6,717 nucleotides of DNA from Halieaceae bacterium (GTDB lineage: Bacteria > Pseudomonadota > Gammaproteobacteria > Pseudomonadales > Halieaceae). The notes beneath the pieces were generated by a model. That model saw only the letters and a program-made list of their open reading frames with translations. It had not been told where the DNA came from and did no database searches. Positions 1-5,383 of the stretch are shown in pieces; positions within the stretch are counted from its first letter, which is position 1; the number at the start of each line of letters is the position of its first letter. Location of the stretch: the NCBI GenBank assembly GCA_002705465.1, contig PAGS01000067.1, forward strand, positions 3,209 through 9,925, in the 5' to 3' direction. A program made the translations under genes and the position numbers.

Positions 1-363
1 CTGGCTGATATCCGTGGTCTTGGGGCTGAGCACACGACGCCCGAGTCGGTGGGGTCTGCCGCGCAAGCCGGTGAGGATGCGCTGGCAGGTGAAACAATGA
101 ATACCTTTTTCTCAGTGCTGGGCTCCGCTGCGGGCAACCTGGCCCTGACGCTGGGTGCGCGAGGCGGTGTCTATCTGGCCGGTGGCATTGCGCCCCAGTA
201 CATCGATTTGCTTCGCAAAAGTGACTTCCGCGCAAGATTTCTGGCCAAGGGGCGCTTTGCTGACTTCAACGGTGCGATTGCTACCATGGTGATTACACAT
301 CCCGACCCCGGTTTATGGGGCGCTGCGTTGATTTGTTCGGAAGGATCAGTCAATGGACGCTAG
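1..363 (+). CDS. glk: Glucokinase, C-terminal part (5' end outside window)
   Basis: The reading frame is open from base 1 to the TAG at 361-363 and gives the last 120 residues of a glucokinase of the Glk (PF02685) type, about 320 residues when complete. Glucokinase phosphorylates glucose to glucose 6-phosphate with ATP in the cytoplasm and feeds the Entner-Doudoroff route. The visible part aligns by eye with the end of E. coli Glk: a helix with AAGNLALTLGARGGVYLAGGI, including the glycine-rich AGGI segment that contacts the nucleotide; an FRARFLAKGRF block; and the C-terminal HPDPGLWGAAL block, which matches the HDNPGLLGSG region of the family. The N-terminal half, with the catalytic Asp, is not in the window. 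The 3' end overlaps eda by 11 bases, so the two are very probably translated from the same mRNA. Family assignment is secure; specificity for glucose rests on family similarity and the ED gene context. Confidence 0.93.
   Translation: MADIRGLGAEHTTPESVGSAAQAGEDALAGETMNTFFSVLGSAAGNLALTLGARGGVYLAGGIAPQYIDLLRKSDFRARFLAKGRFADFNGAIATMVITHPDPGLWGAALICSEGSVNGR
339..345 (+). promoter_or_regulatory. Ribosome binding site of eda inside glk
   Basis: GGAAGGA lies 7 bases before the eda ATG at 353 and inside the last codons of glk. The strong Shine-Dalgarno match and good spacing support this start for eda and indicate that it can be initiated independently or by ribosomes ending on glk. Confidence 0.7.
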
Positions 364-985
364 GAACCTGTTGGACAGTCTTTCTTGTCCCGTGATACCG
401 GTCATCGTAATAGATCAGCTGGATGATGCCGTCCCATTGGCGGAGGCGCTGCTGTGCGGTGGCCTTTCAGCCCTGGAGGTGACCCTCCGCACGCCCGCCG
501 GTTACGAGGCAATCCGCCTGATCAAAGCGGCATTTCCCGACGCGGTCATCGGTGCGGGTACGGTCTGCTCAGAGCAAGCGTACCGACAGGCGGTTGAGGT
601 GGGTGCAGATTTTATTGTTGCACCCGGTGCCACCGAAACGCTTTACAGAACCGCGCAGGCCTTCTCGGTGCCGTTCTTGCCCGGTGCGGTAACGGGCTCC
701 GAGGTGCTGTCGGCCCTGGAGCAGGGATACTCATCACTGAAGTTCTTCCCGGCCGAAACGTCCGGCGGCGCGTTAGCCATCAGAGCGCTGGCTGGGCCCT
801 TCCCAGAGGTTCGTTTTATGCCTACCGGTGGCATTACACCCGATAACGTGTCGGATTATCTGAGCTTGAGCAACGTCTGCGCCGTGGGCGGCTCTTGGCT
901 GAGCCCGCGGTCACTGATTGAGGACCAGCGGTGGGAAGAGATCGTTCAATTAGCCCGCAGCACAGCGGCTGCCACCTCGCTATGA
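353..985 (+). CDS. eda: KDPG aldolase (2-keto-3-deoxy-6-phosphogluconate aldolase)
   Basis: This enzyme cleaves 2-keto-3-deoxy-6-phosphogluconate into pyruvate and glyceraldehyde 3-phosphate, the last ED-specific step; many members also act on 4-hydroxy-2-oxoglutarate. The 210-residue product is a complete single (beta/alpha)8 barrel, close to the 213 residues of E. coli Eda. Hallmarks visible are PVIPVIVI (13-20), EVTLRT (42-47) with the catalytic Glu42 and phosphate-pocket Arg46, GAGTV (67-71), LKFFPAE (129-135) with the Schiff-base Lys130, FMPTGGI (155-161) and GGSWL (179-183). These residues sit at a constant offset of three from E. coli Glu45, Arg49 and Lys133. The gene starts inside glk and ends 13 bases before zwf, so it belongs to the same operon. 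No frameshift or missing catalytic residue is seen. The product GAP is the substrate of the gap gene further along. Confidence 0.97.
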   Translation: MDARNLLDSLSCPVIPVIVIDQLDDAVPLAEALLCGGLSALEVTLRTPAGYEAIRLIKAAFPDAVIGAGTVCSEQAYRQAVEVGADFIVAPGATETLYRTAQAFSVPFLPGAVTGSEVLSALEQGYSSLKFFPAETSGGALAIRALAGPFPEVRFMPTGGITPDNVSDYLSLSNVCAVGGSWLSPRSLIEDQRWEEIVQLARSTAAATSL

Positions 986-998
986 TGGAGAGTGCGAT

Positions 999-2447
999 AT
1001 GAGCGCAGTGGACCTGATTATTTTTGGCGCCACGGGAGACCTCTCGGCTCGTAAATTGTTCCCAGCGCTTTTCCAGCTCGATGCTGCAGGGCTCTTGCAG
1101 GATGGTCTGCGCATTGCGGCGGTGGGGCGGCAGCAACAAACGGTCGAAGCCTTCAGGGATGAGCTACGCTTGAAAATGTCGCGCTACATGCGGAAGGAGA
1201 TGAACGCTGAGGTTTGGCATCAGTTTATCGAGCGACTGGACTACCTGGGGGCAGATTTTACAGAACCCCACGCTTTTAGGGGACTCAGAGGCTGGCTTGA
1301 TGATGGGCGGGTCAGCTTGTTCTATCTGGCCACGCCGCCTTCCTTGTTCACCACGATCTGCGAGCAGCTCAATGATGACAGATGCTTGACCGGTCCCTGC
1401 CGCATCGTTTTGGAGAAGCCCATTGGGGAGAGTCTCGAAACCTCAAGCGAGGTCAACGAGACGCTTGGCCGCTTCTTTGCCGAGCAGGATATTTATCGTA
1501 TCGATCATTATCTTGGTAAGGAGACCGTTCAGAACCTGCTTGTACTGCGATTTGCCAATCGCTTTGTGAACTCACAGTGGGATCAAAGCTGTATCGATCA
1601 CGTGCAGATCACGGTTGCTGAAAAAGTCGGTATCGAAGGGCGTTGGGCCTACTACGATGGTGTCGGTCAGCTGCGGGACATGGTGCAGAACCATTTGATG
1701 CAACTGCTCTGTCTGGTCGCCATGGAACCGCCAAATTCGCTGGAAGCCGAAAGTATCCGCGATGAGAAGGTCAAAATCGTCAAAGCGCTGAGGCCCGTAG
1801 ACCCGGCGACGGTGAAAGAGCACGTTGTGCGTGGCCAGTACAGCCAGGGTGTCATGAATGGTCAGGCCGTGCCGGGGTATCTCGAGGAAGAGGGTTGCGC
1901 AACGAGCGCCAGCGATACCGAGACCTTTGTAGCCATCAAGGCCTATGTGGATAACTGGCGATGGTCCGGAGTTCCCTTTTATCTCAGGACTGGTAAGCGT
2001 ATGCCGGACAAAGTCACCGAAATTATCATCCAGTATAAGGCCCTGCCTCACCACATTTTCGGTGAAGGCGAGTCCGCCGAGCCCAACCGCCTGATCATTC
2101 GTCTGCAGCCCAATGAAGGCATTGAGATGTCGATGGTTTCTAAACGCCAGAGCTTGAAAGACAAGCTGTCCCTGCAAACACACACGCTCAATTTTGATTT
2201 TCGGAAAGATGGCGACATTGACCGAATTCCGGACGCCTACGAGCGCCTGTTCCTCGATGCGATCAACGGAGACCCCTCTTTGTTCGTCGGTCGAGAAGAG
2301 ATCGAGGAAAGCTGGCGTTGGTGCGACCGAATTATTGCCGCCTGCGAACAGGGTGATGTGGGCGTGAGTGCCTATCAAGCGGGGAGTTGGGGGCCCAGCA
2401 AGTCGGAGCTGCTGATCGATCGCGATGGGCGAAGCTGGAATGTCTGA
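999..2447 (+). CDS. zwf: Glucose-6-phosphate 1-dehydrogenase
   Basis: The enzyme oxidises glucose 6-phosphate to 6-phosphogluconolactone with reduction of NADP(+) (or NAD(+)), supplying both the ED pathway and reducing power. The product has 482 residues, normal for bacterial G6PDH (about 480-490). The N-terminal Rossmann domain opens with IIFGATGDLSARKLFPAL (7-24), containing the G-x-x-G-D-L dinucleotide motif. EKP occurs at 139-141. The substrate signature RIDHYLGKE spans 167-175 (Asp169-His170, Lys174), and the G-Q-L-R-D-M-V-Q-N-H segment at 223-232 carries the catalytic base His232. VPFYLRTGKR and the C-terminal AYQAGSWGP and GRSWN are also typical. A GGAG at 987-990 lies 8 bases before the ATG. 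The gene is 13 bases after eda and overlaps pgl. Cofactor preference cannot be read safely from the sequence. Pseudomonads often have several zwf paralogues; whether this is the only copy is unknown. Confidence 0.97.
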   Translation: MSAVDLIIFGATGDLSARKLFPALFQLDAAGLLQDGLRIAAVGRQQQTVEAFRDELRLKMSRYMRKEMNAEVWHQFIERLDYLGADFTEPHAFRGLRGWLDDGRVSLFYLATPPSLFTTICEQLNDDRCLTGPCRIVLEKPIGESLETSSEVNETLGRFFAEQDIYRIDHYLGKETVQNLLVLRFANRFVNSQWDQSCIDHVQITVAEKVGIEGRWAYYDGVGQLRDMVQNHLMQLLCLVAMEPPNSLEAESIRDEKVKIVKALRPVDPATVKEHVVRGQYSQGVMNGQAVPGYLEEEGCATSASDTETFVAIKAYVDNWRWSGVPFYLRTGKRMPDKVTEIIIQYKALPHHIFGEGESAEPNRLIIRLQPNEGIEMSMVSKRQSLKDKLSLQTHTLNFDFRKDGDIDRIPDAYERLFLDAINGDPSLFVGREEIEESWRWCDRIIAACEQGDVGVSAYQAGSWGPSKSELLIDRDGRSWNV

Positions 2448-3120
2448 TTGGCATACGTTCCCGGATCGCCATGGATTGGATCGTGCGCTCTCCATGGAGG
2501 TATTGCAGCGTCTTGAAGATGCCCTTGAGTCTCGGGGCGCGGCATACCTGGTGGTCTCGGGCGGTAGCACGCCCGCTGGACTATTTTCGATTCTGGCTCA
2601 GGCCGCGATCGACTGGCCGCGGGTCACGGTCATTCTGGCTGATGAGCGCTGGGTCGATACGGGGCACGATGACAGCAATGAGCGCCTGGTGCGATCCACG
2701 CTATTGAAAGGGCCTGCAGCTGATGCCCAATTTCTGACGTTGATTCCCAAGCCGGGTGATGCGGAGGCCAATATTGCCCAGCTATCGGAAACAGTGAATG
2801 CGCTGCCCCGATTTGACGTGGTGCTTTTGGGTATGGGCGAGGATGCGCACACCGCCTCTTTGTTTCCCTGTGCCAAAGAACTGGAGGAGGGGCTCACAAC
2901 GACAGAGGGCGCACTGATGACGCGACCCAGCACAGCGCCCTACCAAAGAGTGTCGCTGTCAAGGCGGCGTCTGCAACATACTGAATGCGGGATGGTGCAC
3001 ATCGTGGGAGAAGCAAAGCGGTCGGTCCTTGAGCGGGCGGAACAGAATCCTGAGCCACTGCGCCACCCCGTGTCTGCGTTTTTGGGCGCAGAGGGTTTTG
3101 GCTGCTGGTGGTCGCCTTAG
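2440..3120 (+). CDS. pgl: 6-phosphogluconolactonase (DevB/Pgl type)
   Basis: This enzyme hydrolyses 6-phosphogluconolactone, the Zwf product, to 6-phosphogluconate. From ATG 2440 it has 226 residues, near the family norm of 225-245. It shows the NagB/RpiA-like sugar-isomerase fold motifs in order: VVSGGSTPAGLF (38-49), VILADERWVDTGHDDSNERL (64-83), VLLGMGEDAHTASLFP (128-143) with His137, the candidate catalytic histidine, then QRVSLS (169-174) and a C-terminal HPVSAFL...WWSP. The usual GMGxDGHTASLFP has Ala136 here in place of the Gly before His. I chose ATG 2440, which gives MSDWH and overlaps the zwf stop by 8 bases (ATGTCTGA), over the in-frame ATG at 2425, which has no well-placed Shine-Dalgarno. 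Neither has a strong one, so initiation is likely coupled to zwf termination. It is the last gene of the + strand ED operon. Confidence 0.94.
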   Translation: MSDWHTFPDRHGLDRALSMEVLQRLEDALESRGAAYLVVSGGSTPAGLFSILAQAAIDWPRVTVILADERWVDTGHDDSNERLVRSTLLKGPAADAQFLTLIPKPGDAEANIAQLSETVNALPRFDVVLLGMGEDAHTASLFPCAKELEEGLTTTEGALMTRPSTAPYQRVSLSRRRLQHTECGMVHIVGEAKRSVLERAEQNPEPLRHPVSAFLGAEGFGCWWSP

Positions 3121-3147
3121 TGGCTGCCCGCTAACCCCGTAACGGGC

Positions 3148-3170
3148 AAAAAAAAGGGGGCATAGCCCCC
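3148..3170 (-). terminator. Intrinsic terminator of gap
   Basis: On the - strand this reads GGGGGC-TAT-GCCCCC followed by eight T (plus-strand hairpin 3156-3170, A-run 3148-3155). The 6-bp all-GC stem, 3-base loop and immediate U-tract form a classical Rho-independent terminator, 25 bases after the gap stop codon. In the + direction the hairpin is followed by AAAGT, not by T, so it should not stop pgl transcription efficiently. Confidence 0.88.
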
Positions 3171-3195
3171 AAAGTACTCACTGGTTTGGGGTCGC

Positions 3196-4230
3196 TCAGG
3201 CAGCGACACCCAGATTCTGTTTCAGCATCGTCAAGGCCATGGTGAGGCCCGTATCCAGCATGCGGTTCGAGAACCCCCACTCGTTGTCGTACCAGGCCAG
3301 AACCTTCACCAACTTTCCCTGAACGCGAGTGTGGTTTGCATCGAAGTTGCTTGAAAAGCGGTTGTGATTGAAATCAATCGATACCAGAGGCTGCGTGTTG
3401 TAACCGAGAACCCCCGCGGTGTCGCCCTCTGCCGCTTTCAGCATGATGGCGTTGATTTCCTCGACCGAAGTTGAGCGCGAGGCGGTGAAAGTGAGATCCA
3501 CGAGCGACACGTTCAACGTGGGTACCCGCACAGCAAGACCATCGAGCTGCCCCTTTAGCTCCGGCATCACTAATCCAATCGCCGCTGCGGCACCTGTTTT
3601 CGTAGGGATCATGCTATGGGCTGCAGCGCGCGCGCGGTAAGGGTCGCTGTGGTAAACGTCGGACAGATTCTGATCATTGGTGTAGGCATGAATGGTCGTC
3701 ATCAGCCCCTGCTCGATACCGACTGAGTCGTAGAGAGGTTTGGCAATGGGTGCGAGGCAGTTGGTAGTACAAGAGGCATTCGACACAATCACATCCGCGT
3801 CAGTAAGCGTGGTGTGGTTGATTCCGTAGACCACCGTGGCATCCATACCTTTACCTGGTGCCGACACCAGTACCCGCTTGGCACCCGCACTCAGATGTTT
3901 GCGGGCAGACTCTCGTTCGGTGAAGAGACCGGTACATTCGAACACGATATCCACCGATAACTCGCCCCAAGGTAACGCTGACGGATCGCGCTCGGACAGG
4001 ATCCGAATACGATCAGTGCCCACCAGCATGTCGGGTCCCTCGACCGAGACAGGCTGATGAAAATGACCGTGGGTAGTATCGAACTGGGTAAGGTGCGCGT
4101 TCATGTCGGGCGAGCCGAGGTCATTGATCGCCACAATCTGCATTTGTTCGCTCACATCTGGACGCTCATAAAACGCCCGCAAGATGTTTCTTCCGATTCG
4201 TCCGTAACCGTTGATCGCTACATTGATCAT
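3196..4230 (-). CDS. gap: Glyceraldehyde-3-phosphate dehydrogenase (phosphorylating, NAD-type)
   Basis: GAPDH converts glyceraldehyde 3-phosphate, NAD(+) and phosphate to 1,3-bisphosphoglycerate, and the reverse in gluconeogenesis. From ATG 4230 it is 344 residues. The NAD domain begins [10 protein letters not shown] (6-15); INDL (35-38) has the Asp37 typical of NAD-preferring enzymes. The active site is [12 protein letters not shown] (150-161) with nucleophile Cys154, followed by His181 in [22 protein letters not shown] (235-246) and [14 protein letters not shown] (313-326) complete the catalytic domain. The [14 protein letters not shown]...[10 protein letters not shown] pattern resembles the GAPDH of Pseudomonas more than E. 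coli GapA. Erythrose-4-phosphate dehydrogenase is a relative but has HSAMHDQ after the first helix, so GAPDH is preferred. Start 4230 has AAGGAG 8 bases upstream; the ATG 24 bases earlier (4254) has no Shine-Dalgarno and lies at the predicted transcription start. gap is divergent from hexR and convergent with pgl. Confidence 0.95.
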   Translation of the reverse strand: MINVAINGYGRIGRNILRAFYERPDVSEQMQIVAINDLGSPDMNAHLTQFDTTHGHFHQPVSVEGPDMLVGTDRIRILSERDPSALPWGELSVDIVFECTGLFTERESARKHLSAGAKRVLVSAPGKGMDATVVYGINHTTLTDADVIVSNASCTTNCLAPIAKPLYDSVGIEQGLMTTIHAYTNDQNLSDVYHSDPYRARAAAHSMIPTKTGAAAAIGLVMPELKGQLDGLAVRVPTLNVSLVDLTFTASRSTSVEEINAIMLKAAEGDTAGVLGYNTQPLVSIDFNHNRFSSNFDANHTRVQGKLVKVLAWYDNEWGFSNRMLDTGLTMALTMLKQNLGVAA

Positions 4231-4238
4231 GCTTCCAG

Positions 4239-4244
4239 CTCCTT
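4239..4244 (-). promoter_or_regulatory. Ribosome binding site that decides the gap start
   Basis: On the - strand AAGGAG precedes the ATG at 4230 by 8 bases (CTGGAAGC). No comparable site stands before the longer in-frame ATG at 4254, so the eight extra residues MTDEGAGS are probably not translated. Confidence 0.7.
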
Positions 4245-4257
4245 CATCAGTCATGTT

Positions 4258-4286
4258 TTTAAAGACAAGTTGACGCGCTTTGTCAG
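4258..4286 (-). promoter_or_regulatory. Predicted sigma70-type promoter of gap
   Basis: On the - strand CTGACA (4286-4281) and TTTAAA (4263-4258) are separated by exactly 17 bases. They match the -35 consensus in 5 of 6 and the -10 consensus in 4 of 6 positions. Transcription would start near 4251, giving a short leader before the AAGGAG and ATG 4230. This is a prediction by eye; no other pair as good was found in the region on this strand. Confidence 0.5.
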
Positions 4287-4292
4287 GGTATT

Positions 4293-4305
4293 CTGACTTA
4301 GTCAG
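4293..4305. repeat. Perfect inverted repeat CTGACT-T-AGTCAG upstream of the gap -35
   Basis: The 13-base CTGACTTAGTCAG has 6-bp arms around one base. Together with GTCAG at 4282-4286, which is part of the -35 box, it forms the series GTCAG-N6-CTGAC-N3-GTCAG. Its centre is about 48 bases before the predicted gap start, where an activator or a repressor touching the -35 region could bind. I do not recognise the motif as that of a known regulator, and it differs from the HexR consensus. Confidence 0.4.
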
Positions 4306-4316
4306 TCTGCACCGAA

Positions 4317-4333
4317 ATGTAGTTTTATTACAA
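4317..4333. promoter_or_regulatory. Predicted HexR operator in the gap/hexR control region
   Basis: The 17-base ATGTAGTTTTATTACAA matches the published gammaproteobacterial HexR consensus tTGTAATwwwATTACa almost perfectly: in the core TGTAGT-TTT-ATTACA only the fifth base (G for A) departs from it. It lies about 74 bases before the predicted gap start and about 60-80 bases before the likely hexR promoter. HexR binding is released by KDPG. From the upstream position it could act as an activator or a looping site for gap, or take part in autoregulation of hexR. The match is seen directly; the function is inferred from the family and the adjacent hexR gene. Confidence 0.78.
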
Positions 4334-4369
4334 GAGTAAGCGCAAAATATGCGACGAATCGGACTTTAT

Positions 4370-4387
4370 TTATGTTTTATTACATAA
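4370..4387. promoter_or_regulatory. Second AT-rich inverted repeat, possible weak HexR site at the hexR promoter
   Basis: TTATGT-TTTATT-ACATAA is a perfect 6-bp inverted repeat with a 6-base spacer. Its right half TTTTATTACA is identical to ten bases of the operator at 4317-4333, but the left half departs from the HexR consensus and the half-site spacing differs. It sits just before a -10-like TAAAAT (4396-4401), so a protein bound here would block hexR transcription. It may be a low-affinity autoregulatory site or simply AT-rich promoter DNA. Confidence 0.35.
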
Positions 4388-4395
4388 ATTAAAGA

Positions 4396-4401
4396 TAAAA
4401 T
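4396..4401 (+). promoter_or_regulatory. Candidate -10 box of the hexR promoter
   Basis: TAAAAT within GATAAAAT is the best -10-like hexamer before hexR. The region 17 bases upstream (TGTTTT, 4373-4378) is a poor -35 and lies within the inverted repeat at 4370-4387. The leader to the hexR ATG would be roughly 80 bases. The assignment is weak. Confidence 0.3.
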
Positions 4402-4430
4402 CGTCAGGGTTAGCGTCACAGCCCACGTCA
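4402..4430 (+). repeat. Three CGTCA direct repeats at 12-base intervals in the hexR leader
   Basis: CGTCA begins at 4402, 4414 and 4426, exactly 12 bases apart, and the first and third continue as CGTCAGG. The related GTCAGGGT also occurs at 4282-4289 beside the gap -35. The pentamer is short, so chance is possible; the regular spacing in the untranslated leader is why it is listed. Confidence 0.3.
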
Positions 4431-4489
4431 GGTCGCCCGCTTTTAATGGCATTCAGCAATCCAAGGGAGCGCACCGAGAGAGCCAAGTC

Positions 4490-5350
4490 ATGAATCAAGA
4501 GGGCAATTTATTAACAGAACTCAGTGCGGCGCTGCCTGATCTGAATAAATCCGAGGCGAAGGTCGCCAATGCGATTCTCGAGGACCCGGAGGCGGCGACG
4601 CGGTCAAGCATTGCGGTGTTGGCCGCGGCAGCTCAGGTGAGCGAGCCCAGTGTGAACCGCTTCTGCAAGCGCTTCGGTGCAAAGGGGTTCCCTGACTTTA
4701 AATTACGTCTCGCGCGATCGCTCGTGTCTGGTGTTCGTTACATTAGCCGCGCGGTGGAAATGGACGACGACATTGATACCTACCCCCGCAAGCTCTTTGA
4801 CAACACGATTACCGCGCTGATGCTGGCCAGAGATCAACTGCCTTTGAGCGCGATTGAGCGCGCGGTCGATTACCTCGCGCAGGCTCGGTACATTTATTTC
4901 CTTGGCTTGGGTACCTCTGCAGCAGTGGCGCAGGATGCGGAGCACAAATTTTTTCGTTTTAAAGTCCCTGTGACGACCTGCACTGACCCCCTCATGCATC
5001 GCATGCTGGCAGCGGGTGGCGGGGTCGGCGATGTCTTCTTTTTTATTTCGCATACCGGAAGAACCGAAATTCTGGTGGAAACTGCGGAGTTGGCGCGCAC
5101 GACCGAGGCCACGGTAGTGTCATTGACGGCGGAGGGTTCGCCGCTGGCGGCAGCCAGTCATCTGAGTATTGGCCTGAGAGTCTCGGAAAACACAGAGGAA
5201 TATCTGCCGATGACGTCTCGCATCGTTCAACTAGCGGTGCTCGACGTCTTAGCAACGGGCATGACACTGCGCCGCGGCGAGGGCATTTTGCCCCATCTGG
5301 CGCGCATTAAAGATAGTCTGAAGTCGACGCGCTTCCCCTCCGGGGACTGA
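4490..5350 (+). CDS. hexR: HexR, KDPG-responsive RpiR-family transcriptional regulator
   Basis: HexR is a DNA-binding regulator of ED and central carbon genes; binding of KDPG releases it from DNA. The 286 residues match the usual HexR length. An N-terminal RpiR-type helix-turn-helix domain occupies about 1-77, with the recognition region LAAAAQVSEPSVNRFCKRFGAKGFPDFK (44-71). A SIS sugar-phosphate domain follows from about 125 to 255, with YFLGLGTSAAVAQDAEHKF (136-154) and FFFISHTGRTEILVETAELA (183-202). Ser143 and Ser187 stand where P. putida HexR has Ser140 and Ser184, reported as important for KDPG binding, at a constant offset of three. GAGAGAG (4476-4482) lies 7 bases before the ATG. The gene is divergent from gap across a HexR operator and is followed by ppc after 33 bases. 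The assignment is strong because family, ED context and operator agree. Confidence 0.94.
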   Translation: MNQEGNLLTELSAALPDLNKSEAKVANAILEDPEAATRSSIAVLAAAAQVSEPSVNRFCKRFGAKGFPDFKLRLARSLVSGVRYISRAVEMDDDIDTYPRKLFDNTITALMLARDQLPLSAIERAVDYLAQARYIYFLGLGTSAAVAQDAEHKFFRFKVPVTTCTDPLMHRMLAAGGGVGDVFFFISHTGRTEILVETAELARTTEATVVSLTAEGSPLAAASHLSIGLRVSENTEEYLPMTSRIVQLAVLDVLATGMTLRRGEGILPHLARIKDSLKSTRFPSGD

Positions 5351-5373
5351 TAGACGATTTCTTTCACAATCTG

Positions 5374-5378
5374 AGGAG
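5374..5378 (+). promoter_or_regulatory. Ribosome binding site of ppc
   Basis: AGGAG stands 5 bases before the ATG at 5384, in the 33-base gap after hexR. It supports this start. No hairpin with a U-tract or promoter is visible in the gap, which favours cotranscription with hexR. Confidence 0.65.
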
Positions 5379-5383
5379 AAACC

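Noticed and set aside
834..1139. 101-residue - strand frame over the eda/zwf junction
   Set aside because: It lies antisense to two genes with clear catalytic motifs and shows no domain of its own.
1572..2570. 332-residue open frame on the - strand, antisense to zwf and the start of pgl
   Set aside because: It mirrors the codon structure of two certain genes, has no recognisable motif or domain, and no ribosome binding site or promoter was evident. Long antisense frames are common in GC-rich coding DNA.
2387..2707. 106-residue + strand frame across the zwf/pgl junction
   Set aside because: It overlaps the end of zwf and the conserved SGGSTP and DERWV part of pgl in another frame and has an arginine- and tryptophan-rich composition typical of a shadow frame.
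3126..3147. GCCCG-N12-CGGGC hairpin after pgl as a pgl terminator
   Set aside because: The 5-bp stem has a 12-base loop and is followed on the + strand by A residues, not T, so it is not a convincing intrinsic terminator.
3626..3636. GCGCGCGCGCG alternating tract as a simple repeat or Z-DNA element
   Set aside because: It encodes the alternating Arg/Ala residues of the conserved YRARAAA segment of GAPDH and is explained by GC-rich codon choice.
3196..4230. Erythrose-4-phosphate dehydrogenase (Epd) instead of GAPDH
   Set aside because: The C-terminal NRMLD and VSIDFNH segments resemble Epd, but the active-site region [10 protein letters not shown] and [10 protein letters not shown] matches GAPDH, and the ED context calls for GAPDH.
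4231..4254. Longer gap product starting at ATG 4254 (extra MTDEGAGS)
   Set aside because: There is no Shine-Dalgarno before it, it coincides with the predicted transcription start, and GAPDH proteins normally begin just before the INGxGRIGR motif, as with ATG 4230.
4057..4296. 79-residue + strand frame opposite the start of gap and its promoter
   Set aside because: Most of it is antisense to the conserved GAPDH NAD-binding domain; no homology or start signal is seen.
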